Positions 35,632 through 46,005 of a stretch of 64,000 bases of DNA are shown in pieces; position 1 is the stretch's first letter, and the number at the start of each line of letters is the position of its first letter. Both the position numbers and the translations under genes were made by a program. This stretch comes from Oceanobacillus profundus (GTDB taxonomy: Bacteria; Bacillota; Bacilli; Bacillales; Amphibacillaceae): positions 1 to 64,000 of the forward strand of contig NZ_QWEH01000013.1 in NCBI RefSeq assembly GCF_003515705.1, given 5' to 3'. A model generated the notes under the pieces. The model saw only the letters and a program-made list of their open reading frames with translations, had not been told where the DNA came from and did no database searches.

Positions 35632-35812
35632 TTTTAGAGGTTGTCCAAAATAGTCCGGTAAAAATGACACTTCGAATTTCTTCGTTGGCTTGCTTTTCCG
35701 TTCCTCACGTATCAACTGCATACGTTCCGGTACGGGAAGCTGCGCCGCCTCGAACTTCTTGGTCCTTTTTATCCTCCTATTGAACACACGCTTATAGAGG
35801 TTGTCCTTCTAA
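35632..35812. repeat. Intergenic repeat unit
   Basis: The segment begins and ends with TAGAGGTTGTCC (35635 and 35797). It contains more GC-rich, palindrome-prone DNA (for example ACGTTCCGGTACGGGAAGC) than its surroundings. It has the look of a dispersed intergenic repeat of Bacillaceae, which only a genome comparison can confirm. Confidence 0.45.
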
Positions 35813-35859
35813 GCCCTCACTTTTGCATGTATTTATTCTACTAATCAACCCACACCAGG

Positions 35860-38064
35860 TCAACCCATTATGCGTTTAATTAAATTTTTCCATAATTGAG
35901 TTAGTTCATTTAGTTGTGATTCATTTAGCTCATTTTTATATAACAGCCGCTCATAGTAGCTAGTTAGCTGCCCCATCTCATCTGTAGAATAATGGATATC
36001 AATACGGTTTGCGAATTCACGCAATGTCTGATCAGGGTCTTTTGTATATCCATAATGCCGCAACAATTTAATTAAATGATGATAGGCTTCTTGGAAAGAT
36101 TTAGCATCCTGCCCGTTTTTCATTTTCACCGCTAGTGCCTTTGTTTGCCAACGGAATCTTGTTTTATAGATACCGATTCCGATAATAACGATTAAAGCCA
36201 CCAAAATTGCTGCGTACCACCACTTAAATGTAAAATTCGTTCCATCGGTTTGATCAGATTCTTGCTCAGCAGCTTCATCCGTTGGTACATCTGACTCCGG
36301 CTGTTCCGGGAGATCATTCCTCTCTGGAGCTTCTAATGCATCATCCTCTGTTTGCGGTAAGTCTGTATTACTAGCATTATCAATATCCACATGAAAATCA
36401 GATAAATTAGAGAACCCTTGTGTCGGCTCAAATGGCACCCAGCCCGTTTCCGGGAAGTACACTTCTACCCACGAATGGGCATTTCCATTCGTCACTTCAT
36501 ACAGTTCTGTTGCATTCTCTCCTCCAATTAGTTGGCCGCTAGTAAATCCCTTCACCCATCTTGCTGGAATATCGATAGCACGAAGCAGAACAACCATCGA
36601 AGTTGAGAAGTTATCACAATAGCCTATCCTGGAATCAAATAAAAATTGGTCCACATAATCTTGATCTCCCCTTGGAACAGGGACATCTGTTGTACGGTAT
36701 TCAAAATCATTGCTTGCGAAATACCGTTCGACCGCTTTTACCTTTTCATACCTTGTTTCATGTGGATTGGTTATTTCCTCGGCTAAATCAACTACCCGTT
36801 CAGGTAATGTATCCGGCAATTGCGTATAGTGTTCTAACAGTTCATCTCTGTACGGCTCACTGCTTTCACGCAGCTCATTCAACTCAAAGGACGGATGGTC
36901 ATACGTTAATTGATACGTTGTTAAATTAGTAACCTCTCCACTTCTTCTAGCCTCTATTGCATCTGATTGTTGGTCGAGAAAGACTGCCTCTTCCCCCTCT
37001 AACCCCTCTACTTGACTGATCCCATAAGGATAAACGAGCTTATTAATCGATTCATTTTCTTGAAATTCAACCAAAGCATCCCGTCTCTCTGTCTCAACAT
37101 TCGAAGAAAATGTCTCTAAATCGATGGAACCATTTGGCTGTAATTCATACTCTGAGTCAGAAGAAGACACCCAACCTTTCCCTGTATATTCATCTTTTGT
37201 TTCAATTCGCCAATAATGTCTTTCTGGAGTACTGGCATAAAACACTGGTGTATCATCTTGAATAAATGATCCACCTAGTCTAGAGTCATCCTCTCCATAG
37301 CCCACTTTCTGCACCGGTCCGCTACCATTACTGCCAACGTTTTCAGCAGCGCTTTGAATAAATGGAACAGGATCCGGCCAAATTGGTTCTGCCTTCGGTG
37401 CGGCAAAACCAATCAGGCTGGAGATAAACACAACAACAACTAGCGGCATGAGCCATACTGGTGATTTCTTTACCCATGCAAAATGAATAGACTCTTGACT
37501 CAATTCTTTCATTAGGTTAGCTATACCAAGTGCAATAAATGAAACTATAAAAGTTCTTACAATTGACATAGCACCATCGTATACGGTAAATGTATCAAGA
37601 ATCGTGATATAGATGAATGTCAGCAAGACAAACAGAAAAATCCGTTTCATCTGCACGAACCAATAATGCAATAAATAACTCATTAGCCAAATTAATAATA
37701 AGAATAGAAAGCTGCGGAACAACGGTGTTAAATAATACCATTGCTGTGAGAACAATGCCTGTATGTTGAAGACAAATTCGACTTGTACTTGCTCTATCCA
37801 CATAGCACTAACAATTGGTACGTTAAAATAGAGACCATTTAGAATGAAAAGCAAGCCGAATCCTTTTAATAAAAAACCAATCCACCATTTCAGTTGCAAT
37901 GCTGAAATAATAAAGCAAAACATCGTATAAATAATAAAAATAAAAATATTATTTGTATCCGATATATCTTTTAATGGATAGAGCCATTCAAGGAACAAAA
38001 AGAATCCACAAAAGTAAAGAATCGTGGCATATAAGATTGCTGCTTTATTTTGCTGTTTGTTCAT
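35860..38064 (-). CDS. Membrane transglutaminase-like protein (YebA type)
   Basis: This protein of 734 aa has about seven N-terminal membrane helices (DUF3488-type, to about 220) and a large exposed region. A transglutaminase-like core follows, with Cys near 481 (RIGYCDNFS), His near 530 (NAHSWVEVYF) and an acidic partner after it. It ends with one more helix near 625 and a C-terminal DUF4129-like domain. It is the last gene of a three-gene operon with the DUF58 and MoxR genes, overlapping DUF58 by ATGA. B. subtilis has the same order before guaA (yeaC-yeaD-yebA-guaA). The substrate is unknown. Confidence 0.9.
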   Translation of the reverse strand: MNKQQNKAAILYATILYFCGFFLFLEWLYPLKDISDTNNIFIFIIYTMFCFIISALQLKWWIGFLLKGFGLLFILNGLYFNVPIVSAMWIEQVQVEFVFNIQALFSQQWYYLTPLFRSFLFLLLIWLMSYLLHYWFVQMKRIFLFVLLTFIYITILDTFTVYDGAMSIVRTFIVSFIALGIANLMKELSQESIHFAWVKKSPVWLMPLVVVVFISSLIGFAAPKAEPIWPDPVPFIQSAAENVGSNGSGPVQKVGYGEDDSRLGGSFIQDDTPVFYASTPERHYWRIETKDEYTGKGWVSSSDSEYELQPNGSIDLETFSSNVETERRDALVEFQENESINKLVYPYGISQVEGLEGEEAVFLDQQSDAIEARRSGEVTNLTTYQLTYDHPSFELNELRESSEPYRDELLEHYTQLPDTLPERVVDLAEEITNPHETRYEKVKAVERYFASNDFEYRTTDVPVPRGDQDYVDQFLFDSRIGYCDNFSTSMVVLLRAIDIPARWVKGFTSGQLIGGENATELYEVTNGNAHSWVEVYFPETGWVPFEPTQGFSNLSDFHVDIDNASNTDLPQTEDDALEAPERNDLPEQPESDVPTDEAAEQESDQTDGTNFTFKWWYAAILVALIVIIGIGIYKTRFRWQTKALAVKMKNGQDAKSFQEAYHHLIKLLRHYGYTKDPDQTLREFANRIDIHYSTDEMGQLTSYYERLLYKNELNESQLNELTQLWKNLIKRIMG

Positions 38065-39329
38065 CTTATATTCACCTCAATCGGATTATGAACCAATTGT
38101 TGTTCTGTCATGATTTGCACACCAATACCTGCATAGCGAAGCTGCAGAACAGCATGATTTTCCGCTTCTGAAATCAAATCAGTTGCTTGAATGAATATTA
38201 CAGCAATACGCTTCGTTCGCTGCTTCACTTGTAGCATCGATTGTTTAAAAAAGTCATCGATCCTTGTTGTAATTACAATTGCCATTTGTCCCGCCTTAAT
38301 TTGCTTCATTTCTTCCTTTACACTTATCGAAAACGACCGCTCTCCATTTGGCTGAATTCGTGCCAAAAAATGATTGATACGCGCTTGAGCCCCTGCATTT
38401 TGTTCAGATTGGAAATAGACCGCTTCTGCCCCAATCGAAAGCAATCCTGCTTGATTCCCCTGTTTCCGAAAAACATTCATTAAAGAAAGGCTAAGCTCTA
38501 CAGAAGCTTCAAAAGCTAATGCATTCATACCTTCATAATGACAACTATCTAAAATCAGTAGAATATCCGTACTTTTTTCTTGTTCAAATTCCTTTGTCAT
38601 CACATTATTTCGTCTAGCAGTTTGTTTCCAATCAATTCGAGAAAAACGATCACCTGGCACATATTCACGAACACCAATTGCGACGTTGGTATTCATTAAT
38701 TGATGTGAGCTAGAAGAAACAGAGCCCTGTTCAAAATTTTGATATTGCTCTTGCATCGTGATAGGACGAATGGTCGGGTAAGCAATCAGTTCATTTGATA
38801 CATGGAATAAATGCTCTCGTTTTACAAAACCAAATATATCACTAAGCTTCACACGAATTCCTTTTAGCTGATGCTCCCCTCGTGGAACTTGTTCAATTGT
38901 ATAGGGTAAAGCTAAGCTTCGCTTAAATCCGGGGAAAACTACCTTTTTAATTTTTCGTTCTACAAATCGTTTCTCAGGGTGATCCATATGGCGATATTTT
39001 TCCGTACTACTGTCAGCTTTCATTAAGCTCACTGGAAAAACTTCCTCAACAATACAATAATAAATCGGAAATGGGATATTCCGCTTTATCCTTAGCATGA
39101 CATCTATCTTGTCACCAGCTTGGATAATAGGTCGCGTTACCTCTCTCGTTACATTCCACTTCTTCATCGGATAAAATAAGAACACAAGAAGATAGAAGAA
39201 AATTGGAAGAAAACTAAAAAAGAGAAACCAGCTGACAAATCCCCCTTGAAACATTGCATAGGAGAATAATACGACAAAAAGTGTAGCAATTATTGCAGCA
39301 TTGCCAAATACCCTGAACCGGCCTCTCAT
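38061..39329 (-). CDS. DUF58 protein (YeaD type)
   Basis: This protein of 422 aa has two N-terminal membrane helices (about 10-48). A long extracytoplasmic or linker part follows, and the DUF58 motif YVPGDRFSRIDWKQTARRN lies near 225. A von Willebrand A-like domain starts at LLILDSCHYEG. Such proteins work with MoxR ATPases in chaperone-like or envelope-stress modules. It overlaps MoxR (TAATG) and the transglutaminase gene (ATGA). Confidence 0.9.
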   Translation of the reverse strand: MRGRFRVFGNAAIIATLFVVLFSYAMFQGGFVSWFLFFSFLPIFFYLLVFLFYPMKKWNVTREVTRPIIQAGDKIDVMLRIKRNIPFPIYYCIVEEVFPVSLMKADSSTEKYRHMDHPEKRFVERKIKKVVFPGFKRSLALPYTIEQVPRGEHQLKGIRVKLSDIFGFVKREHLFHVSNELIAYPTIRPITMQEQYQNFEQGSVSSSSHQLMNTNVAIGVREYVPGDRFSRIDWKQTARRNNVMTKEFEQEKSTDILLILDSCHYEGMNALAFEASVELSLSLMNVFRKQGNQAGLLSIGAEAVYFQSEQNAGAQARINHFLARIQPNGERSFSISVKEEMKQIKAGQMAIVITTRIDDFFKQSMLQVKQRTKRIAVIFIQATDLISEAENHAVLQLRYAGIGVQIMTEQQLVHNPIEVNIR

Positions 39330-40291
39330 TAATGAAATTCCTTTCGAATCGGGATATGCGTGGTTTTTACAATAGCTGCAATCGTCTCCTCATTAGTAAC
39401 CCCTTCATACCTCGCCTCTGAATTTAAAATAATCCGATGCGATAAAACAAATGGTGCAAGGTATTTTACATCATCAGGCAATACATAGTCTCTTCCATAT
39501 ATGTAAGCATAGGCCTTCGCTGCTTTCATTAAGGCAATTGACCCTCTTGGGCTTACTCCGAGATAGATAGCATCATTTTCTCTTGTACGTGTTACAAGAT
39601 TAATAATGTACTGCTGTACATTGCGATCGATATAGACGTCCTTTACCTCTTCTTGAATTTCTACTAACTGATCTCTATCAATTACTGCCTCTATTGATTC
39701 AATTGGGTGATTACTAGAGGTTCGGTCTAGCATTTCAAGTTCTTCACTAAAGGTAGGGTAGCCCATTTTCAATTTCAGAATAAATCGGTCTAGCTGTGCT
39801 TCTGGTAATGGATAAGTGCCTTCATATTCAATTGGATTTTGAGTTGCCATAACAAAGAAAGGTTGCTTAAGAGGTTTCGTTATTCCATCAATGGTCACGT
39901 TTTGTTCTTCCATTGCTTCGAGAAGTGATGATTGTGTCTTTGGTGAAGTACGATTAATTTCATCTGCGAGAATAATATTCCCAAAGATTGGTCCATCGCG
40001 AAATTCAAATGCTAGTTCTTTCGGATTATAAATCGAAACGCCAGTTACATCTGATGGTAATAAATCCGGAGTAAACTGAATTCTTTTGAAATCACAGTCT
40101 AGTGACTTGGCAAGTGTACGAACAAGCATTGTTTTCCCAACACCAGGAACGTCCTCCAATAACACATGACCCTGTGCTAATAAAGCAACTAAACTTAGTG
40201 TTGCAACATCCTCTTTACCAATCATTACTTTATTTATATTATTGATTACACGTTCAATTCTATCATTATATATACTTGTCCCATGTATCAA
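39329..40291 (-). CDS. MoxR-family AAA+ ATPase (YeaC type)
   Basis: This protein of 320 aa has Walker A EDVPGVGKT (46-54), Walker B IILADEINR near 107 and the MoxR feature SPKTQSSLLEAMEE right after it. Sensor residues ATQNPIEYEGTYPLPEAQLDRF lie near 150. MoxR ATPases are thought to mature or activate partner vWA proteins, here the DUF58 protein encoded directly downstream. It is the first gene of the operon. Confidence 0.93.
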   Translation of the reverse strand: MIHGTSIYNDRIERVINNINKVMIGKEDVATLSLVALLAQGHVLLEDVPGVGKTMLVRTLAKSLDCDFKRIQFTPDLLPSDVTGVSIYNPKELAFEFRDGPIFGNIILADEINRTSPKTQSSLLEAMEEQNVTIDGITKPLKQPFFVMATQNPIEYEGTYPLPEAQLDRFILKLKMGYPTFSEELEMLDRTSSNHPIESIEAVIDRDQLVEIQEEVKDVYIDRNVQQYIINLVTRTRENDAIYLGVSPRGSIALMKAAKAYAYIYGRDYVLPDDVKYLAPFVLSHRIILNSEARYEGVTNEETIAAIVKTTHIPIRKEFH

Positions 40292-40460
40292 GCTGTATTC
40301 CCTCCTTTAATAAAACTATTTAAATAATTCGTCTACTTCAACTATATCAAGAAAAGAAGTTGAAGTAAAAGTAGAAGTTAATCATCTTTATAAACCTCAT
40401 CTATATAACTAACATTACCAGAAAATGATAATTATATACTAGACTTATGCAAAACATATC

Positions 40461-40494
40461 AAGCACCACTTCGCTTTAGAATTAAGTGGTGCTT
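40461..40494. terminator. Terminator-like hairpin downstream of the amidase
   Basis: AAGCACCACTT pairs perfectly with AAGTGGTGCTT over a 12-nt loop, with TTTTG after it on the plus strand. It lies between the amidase stop and the moxR promoter. The rest of 40292-40536 holds no gene. Confidence 0.7.
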
Positions 40495-40536
40495 TTGTAG
40501 GTGAATGGACTATTTTACACGATTAAATTTTTACCT

Positions 40537-42054
40537 CTACTTCCGATTACTCAGACTCTCTTCAAAATATGGATTTCCCTTCATCCCCACCCATAAGTCA
40601 GATTTCTCAAGTTGAACTGCTAGCTGTAATAGCCGGTGTTCTTCGCCTTTTGGTGCCATAACTTGTACCCCTAATGGAAGCCCCTCGCTTGAAAGGTATA
40701 CAGGCACAGACATCGCTGGCTGACCAGTTAAATTAGCTAGCTGGGTAAACGGGGTATAGGTGAGGCTAGGTAAAAACATCTCATAGATAAGATCTTGTTG
40801 TTTTTCTTTGTTTGCTTCCCTTACTTGTAATCGCAGGTTTTCCTGGCTTGCTTTTGAATGGGTTAGCTCGCCAACCTCCGGTGCAGTGCTCGCTGTAGCT
40901 GGCGTAATATAAAAATCGTATATTTGATGGAACGATGCCATCTGAGCAGCGGCTACATCCCATGATGCAAGACTTGCAGAAAAATCTGCCGCTGAAAGGG
41001 ACTTCCCTGCTTCACGAAGCACCCATGTTTCAATCTCTACATCATCAGCAGTAATTGCGCGACCAATTGCTTTTTCCAGTTCTTGAACAGTAAGGCTCAT
41101 TTCGCCACTGTTCATCATAAAGTAATCCCTCATTAACTGGATACCATCAACACCGTTATCCTTTTCTTCTACATCATGTCCCTGTGCTTCCAGCCACTTT
41201 ACCGTGTTTTCCACTGCAAGCTTTGCATCCGCACTTACTGGGGTGCCCACAGGAGATTTCGTCGTATAAGCAATCCGCAGCGGCCTACTCAAATCTTCCA
41301 GCATCGTTTGATGATAGCTTCCTGGGAATAATGGTGTCTGAAATGCCGCCTCTGGCTGCACAACTTGAAGTAAATCCAACATGCTTGCACTATCTCGGAC
41401 ACTTCTGCTTAAAACAAAATCAATCGATGCACCATGCCATTGCCTGCCAACTCCTGGACCAACTGGCGTCCTTCCTCGTGTAGGCTTTAGACCAAATAGA
41501 CTAGAAAACGAAGCTGGAATCCGTATGGAGCCACCACCATCACTCGCACCCGCAAGTGGTACAACGCCTGAGGCGATTGCTGCTGCAGCCCCACCACTAG
41601 AACCGCCTGGCGAATAACTGGTATTCCATGGATTTCTTGTGGAACCGTAAATTTCAGGCTCTGTAATGTTTTTCAGGCCAAACTCCGGTGCATTTGTATG
41701 ACCCATGAAATGAAAACCAGCATCGCGAAGCTTTTTCACAAAATAGGAATCATGTTTCGAGCGATTCCCTTTGAGCAGTTTATTACCTGCTGTCATCAGC
41801 TCTCCTTCTAGACTTTGAGAGATATTTTTCAGCAAAATAGGGACACCGTTAAACGGAGCATCTTCTATCGATATGCGCTCTGCTTCTTCTAAGGCCTTTT
41901 CCATTCTTGAGTGTGCGACAATATTCAAGATAGGATGAACCTCGTTTAATCGTTCGAAGGCAACCGTCATCAATTCTTTTGCGGTAACCTCTTTCATTTG
42001 AATCAACTGCGCCATTTCCATGGCATCTAATTTTAAGTATGTTTCCAAATCCAT
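40537..42054 (-). CDS. Amidase-signature hydrolase
   Basis: This cytosolic amidase of 505 aa has the Ser-Ser-Lys triad layout: Lys in PILLKNIS (about 79), the Gly/Ser-rich signature SPGGSSGGAAAA, and the downstream Ser in DGGGSIRIPAS. It resembles 6-aminohexanoate or aryl amidases more than GatA, because no gatB or gatC is near. GAGGAGTG precedes ATG 42054, so the slightly longer frame is rejected. The substrate cannot be deduced. Confidence 0.9.
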   Translation of the reverse strand: MDLETYLKLDAMEMAQLIQMKEVTAKELMTVAFERLNEVHPILNIVAHSRMEKALEEAERISIEDAPFNGVPILLKNISQSLEGELMTAGNKLLKGNRSKHDSYFVKKLRDAGFHFMGHTNAPEFGLKNITEPEIYGSTRNPWNTSYSPGGSSGGAAAAIASGVVPLAGASDGGGSIRIPASFSSLFGLKPTRGRTPVGPGVGRQWHGASIDFVLSRSVRDSASMLDLLQVVQPEAAFQTPLFPGSYHQTMLEDLSRPLRIAYTTKSPVGTPVSADAKLAVENTVKWLEAQGHDVEEKDNGVDGIQLMRDYFMMNSGEMSLTVQELEKAIGRAITADDVEIETWVLREAGKSLSAADFSASLASWDVAAAQMASFHQIYDFYITPATASTAPEVGELTHSKASQENLRLQVREANKEKQQDLIYEMFLPSLTYTPFTQLANLTGQPAMSVPVYLSSEGLPLGVQVMAPKGEEHRLLQLAVQLEKSDLWVGMKGNPYFEESLSNRK

Positions 42055-42116
42055 ATGTACACTCCTCACAGAAGCATTTTACCCTAGTCTACCATACCTG
42101 TTGATTGGTTCCAGTA

Positions 42117-43559
42117 CTATGATTCGGAAGCATTTTTTTGTTTATTCGATTCCTTTGCTTGATTCTTCTCTTGCCATGGTTCAAATGAAAAAGGAATACC
42201 TAGCATCTCACTCGTTAATTTGTCATAAGATACTAGGTCTTTTAACGTCATTTCCTTTAACGAACGTTTCCCCATTGCTCTTAGACCTACCTTCATCTCT
42301 TCTATGCTTGCCGTTAAAAATTTTGTTGCTGATTGTGCGCCATCTTCTCTATTAAATTTATTTTTAAATTTGCCTTCATTCCATACAACCTGTGTAGGTG
42401 GTTCAAACGGTATAGCGTCAAGCGTTTGGCTATGTGCTACTGCAAAAAGCATCGCTGATCCTAGATAAACGGCATCTGCCCCAAGTGCGATCGTTTTTAA
42501 AAATTCAGATGGTGTAAATAGACCACCAGATACGATGAGGCTGACCTCCTTTCTTTTGTTACGTTTTTTCAAGTGATTGTTCGCACGTACAACTGCATGC
42601 AGGGTCGGTATTCCAAAATCATCTGATAATACTGGAGGCGCTCCGTGGGTTGCAGCTTGCCCGCCATCTACTGCAATATAATCAACTCCCATTTCTATTA
42701 ATTGATCGATGTCCTGCTCTATTTTTCCGCCAGCACCTAGCTTGGCTCCAATTGGAACTCCACCCGTTAAGTTTCTTAATTCCTCAACTAATTCTTTTAA
42801 ATCCTTTAACGTTTGATTATCAAAAAAATGCTCATAAATTACTGCCACTTCATCTTCCTTTAACCCCATTACGCTCCGTGCGCGCCCTGTTAAATTTTCA
42901 GGCGAAATTCTCCCGCCTACTCCGACAAGCGCTCCTTGGCCGAACTTGATTTCAATCATATTAGCACGCTTTAATAGGCTCTCATCCTTTGACCACTCCG
43001 TTTTGGAGAACTGTAAAATATACTTATCAGCTGCATCTAGTTCCTCTGGTAAAACCCCTCCTTCACCAGAATTAATCGCCGTACCTGTCTGCTTTGCTGC
43101 ATCCGCTAATGCCAGTCGAACTTCTTCACTTAAAGCAATACCATAAGCCATACCGCTAATAAGTAACGGGATTTCAATTTCGAGTGGCTTTTTAGCGTTT
43201 GGACCGATAGTAACTTTTATATCAACATCTTCATCACCATCTATGGGAAATGAAGCCACCTGTGCTGGTATAAATGTTAACGTATCCATATGTGGCCAGC
43301 TTTTAGACGACCCTAATGGCCGGTGTAAGACATCCCCTGTTTCTGCACGTAAATTGTTTTCAAGAACATTTTGTAATCCCATATGTTTAATACCTGGAAT
43401 CAATTCGATTAAATTCTCCTGATAGCTATCTGTAAAGAGAATCTTCCCCATTTTCTTCGTCATCCGCTTTAGCAGACCTCTCCAACCTAGCAAGAATATT
43501 AATAAGATACTAAGCAGTAAAACAAGTAATATAAGATTAACTACTGAAATGATCATCAT
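42117..43559 (-). CDS. FMN-binding glutamate-synthase-like protein
   Basis: This protein of 480 aa has an N-terminal membrane anchor (about 3-28) and a Glu_synthase (GltB central) TIM barrel. Conserved segments include PLLISGMAYG, NSGEGGVLPEE, EIKFGQGA, GGKIEQDI and the FMN-site DGGQAATHGAPP. The amidotransferase domain of real glutamate synthase is absent, so the reaction is probably different and remains unknown. It lies 9 nt after the small germination gene and may be read from the same promoter. Confidence 0.85.
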   Translation of the reverse strand: MMIISVVNLILLVLLLSILLIFLLGWRGLLKRMTKKMGKILFTDSYQENLIELIPGIKHMGLQNVLENNLRAETGDVLHRPLGSSKSWPHMDTLTFIPAQVASFPIDGDEDVDIKVTIGPNAKKPLEIEIPLLISGMAYGIALSEEVRLALADAAKQTGTAINSGEGGVLPEELDAADKYILQFSKTEWSKDESLLKRANMIEIKFGQGALVGVGGRISPENLTGRARSVMGLKEDEVAVIYEHFFDNQTLKDLKELVEELRNLTGGVPIGAKLGAGGKIEQDIDQLIEMGVDYIAVDGGQAATHGAPPVLSDDFGIPTLHAVVRANNHLKKRNKRKEVSLIVSGGLFTPSEFLKTIALGADAVYLGSAMLFAVAHSQTLDAIPFEPPTQVVWNEGKFKNKFNREDGAQSATKFLTASIEEMKVGLRAMGKRSLKEMTLKDLVSYDKLTSEMLGIPFSFEPWQEKNQAKESNKQKNASES

Positions 43560-43568
43560 TTACAATCA

Positions 43569-43718
43569 CTACCTTCTTTCGTCCTTCTTCCAAGGAGGAT
43601 CGGCATATTTGTGCAACTTCTGATTAATCTTATAAATGAGATATGGTATTAAAAAAGACAATACGGTACAGAGAAGGATTAACTTTTCAGGTAATCTTCC
43701 TATTAGATTTTCCCACAT
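43569..43718 (-). CDS. Tiny membrane protein of the germination operon (D-subunit-like)
   Basis: This protein of 49 aa starts at ATG 43718, with GGAAGTGAG upstream. The longer frame overlaps the gerC-type gene. One membrane helix (about 12-30) is followed by a basic tail ending PPWKKDERR. Many gerA-type operons carry a small D gene that modulates receptor output. The assignment rests on size, topology and position. Confidence 0.6.
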   Translation of the reverse strand: MWENLIGRLPEKLILLCTVLSFLIPYLIYKINQKLHKYADPPWKKDERR

Positions 43719-43725
43719 ATAATCG

Positions 43726-44904
43726 TCACTCACTTCCTTGATCCTTGACCCGATCAGTAGCACCTGTTGTTCGAATAATAGCATCTGCTTTTACTTTTAC
43801 CGTGCTATTCGCAAAAATATTATCGCCTTCGTCCCAGTTTTCCTTTACTTCATTCCATATCTCATAATGTTTTCGCTTTAAAATTTCACTAAAACCAAAA
43901 AAATCTAATTTTAGATCCTCCTGTGCTTTTTTAATGGTATTGTTTACTACCTGTTCAATTCTTTCGCTTACTTTTCGTTCTATTTTTGAAAGATACGCTT
44001 TATCTAAAAGGCTTTTCTGCCCAAACATCTCACCAATATTACCTTCTGCATCAATTGTTATTTCTATATTAATATCCTCTGGGTCGTTTGCATTGATTTC
44101 TATATTACTTTTTACCCTCTTCAACTCATAAACCATTAATTTATTATCCACTTCAATTTTGAAATATCCACCCTCTATTTTATTTTTTATTAGATTCAAT
44201 CCTGCTGCTTCCTCAAGATTTATTGTTCCAACCAGTCTATTACTTTCCCCATGAAAGACGGCTCCCCCGTTGAAAATTATTTTATCATCAGAAGAAAAGA
44301 CCCTTGGGATAACATAACTTTGCGGCTCCAATAAATGCTCATGTATCTCTCCAATTCTGGCAGGATCAATTAACCCCGCTAATTTAGTAGTGTTTTCCAT
44401 AACATTCGTAATATACATGACAGGAAGATTTTCAGTTTCGGGCTCTATCTCAAGTATCTTTTGAGCCTTATCCTCGGAAATAACTACCCTCATTTCTCTC
44501 CGCATTTCCTGATCACGAATAAATAAATCCATTATGCCTGCAAATAAATCAGGTTGGCGTGCCACTTCCTCAGAAACAACAATTAATTTTAGATGCTCAT
44601 AATAAGGTGCACGGCCTACTGCCGTAGACATCAAACGGATGATCTCAAACAAACTTTCACCGGTTTTTGATAAATTGGTAAATGCTTTTTTTTCACTACC
44701 AGCTCCAGTGGGCAGGCCTATTCCCGCTGGCACGACGAACTGATTGGTCATTTTCAGCGTAGGATTGTCATTTGCTTGCTGATCTTCAACTAAGTCAATA
44801 GCGGTACCAATCACAAATCCACGCTCTTCTATATCGTTTTCATCCCAGCACCCTGAAAGCAAAAGCATCATCCAACATAAATGGATAAGTAATCGTTTAT
44901 TCAT
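43726..44904 (-). CDS. Germination receptor lipoprotein (Ger(x)C)
   Basis: This protein of 392 aa has a lipoprotein signal peptide ending in LLSGC (Cys about 19) followed by the family hallmark WDENDIEERGFVIGTAID. The rest is the three-domain GerAC fold ending near WDEGDNIF. It is anchored on the outside of the spore inner membrane as the C subunit of a nutrient receptor. It overlaps the gerB-type gene by 8 nt. GGAG precedes ATG 44904. Confidence 0.93.
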   Translation of the reverse strand: MNKRLLIHLCWMMLLLSGCWDENDIEERGFVIGTAIDLVEDQQANDNPTLKMTNQFVVPAGIGLPTGAGSEKKAFTNLSKTGESLFEIIRLMSTAVGRAPYYEHLKLIVVSEEVARQPDLFAGIMDLFIRDQEMRREMRVVISEDKAQKILEIEPETENLPVMYITNVMENTTKLAGLIDPARIGEIHEHLLEPQSYVIPRVFSSDDKIIFNGGAVFHGESNRLVGTINLEEAAGLNLIKNKIEGGYFKIEVDNKLMVYELKRVKSNIEINANDPEDINIEITIDAEGNIGEMFGQKSLLDKAYLSKIERKVSERIEQVVNNTIKKAQEDLKLDFFGFSEILKRKHYEIWNEVKENWDEGDNIFANSTVKVKADAIIRTTGATDRVKDQGSE

Positions 44905-46003
44905 CCCGCTTCACTCCCCTGACTTTAGCGATAACAAACAACAGAGCAAAAACAAGTACACTATAAAATAACATGGATATGCTCATCGCCGCTCCAAATG
45001 AATTCACTTCAACTATCTCTTGAGGTAACATACTGATGATATATACAATTGGAACTAAAATAAAAAGTATCTTTGCCTTCAGCATCTTGCTAAAGATAGA
45101 GTTAATAGCTAGAACTGCTACATCTAAAGCCATCGATGCCGTATTAAAAATAGCCATAATCCAAATGACAAAAAAAATGGATTCAAATCGTTCAAAAAAA
45201 CCACCCGGAATATCGACCACTTTCGCCAATTCTACCGTTGGGTAAAGCAAATTTGCTGTTACTTCACGACCAAACACCCCAATGCACAGGAGATACAGCA
45301 TGATATATAATACAACTGGTATACACATGCCAATTGCAGCCATTTTCGGTGCCTTCTTTGGTTTATCTACTAATGCTATGTAGAACCATAGAATACTAAA
45401 GCCAAGGTATGAAGTAACACTTGTATTTAATCCCTTTACATAATCATTAAAGCCCGTCTTGAATACTGGAAATAATTTCTCATAATCAAACCAACCTAAA
45501 TTAAATACAAAAACGGAAAGCGCTATAAAGAGAATAATCGGCAGAAACATCACATTTAAACGAAACAAACCTGCTCTCGATCCCGAAACCGCATACATCA
45601 CAACAAGTAGAAATGCGAGTGAGATGATTTCTAGTGGCGTACGATCAAATAAATATTGCTTGGATATATCCGCAATTTGCCGAACTTGAAATGCAGTTAT
45701 CAATAAGAATAGAATGGCAAATAGAAACGTTAGAACGATTGCTACAGGTCTAGTTGCTATACTGGATGCATAGGTAAGAAATGTTTGATTAACAAAACCC
45801 GATGCAAATTTAGCTACTAGCCATGTCATAAGTATTGCAATGAAACCACCGATTATTAAAGGTATCCATCCATCAGAAGCTACTGTAGCTGAAGCCAGAT
45901 CTTTGGGCAGAGAAAGAATTCCTACACCAATTACCATGGATGGTACAGCAATCATAATCTCCTTCTCACCGATTTTTTCATCTGCATATTTAAAACTTTT
46001 CAC
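44897..46003 (-). CDS. Germination receptor B subunit (GerAB/ArcD/ProY family)
   Basis: This amino-acid-permease-like membrane protein of 368 aa has ten predicted helices and is known to bind the nutrient germinant in GerA-type receptors. The start GTG 46003 has AAGGAG upstream, and the sequence opens with KIGEKEIMIAVPSMVIG. It is the middle gene of the A-B-C order, with 2 nt from the A subunit and an 8-nt overlap with the C subunit. The germinant cannot be inferred. Confidence 0.92.
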   Translation of the reverse strand: MKSFKYADEKIGEKEIMIAVPSMVIGVGILSLPKDLASATVASDGWIPLIIGGFIAILMTWLVAKFASGFVNQTFLTYASSIATRPVAIVLTFLFAILFLLITAFQVRQIADISKQYLFDRTPLEIISLAFLLVVMYAVSGSRAGLFRLNVMFLPIILFIALSVFVFNLGWFDYEKLFPVFKTGFNDYVKGLNTSVTSYLGFSILWFYIALVDKPKKAPKMAAIGMCIPVVLYIMLYLLCIGVFGREVTANLLYPTVELAKVVDIPGGFFERFESIFFVIWIMAIFNTASMALDVAVLAINSIFSKMLKAKILFILVPIVYIISMLPQEIVEVNSFGAAMSISMLFYSVLVFALLFVIAKVRGVKRDE

Positions 46004-46005
46004 TG

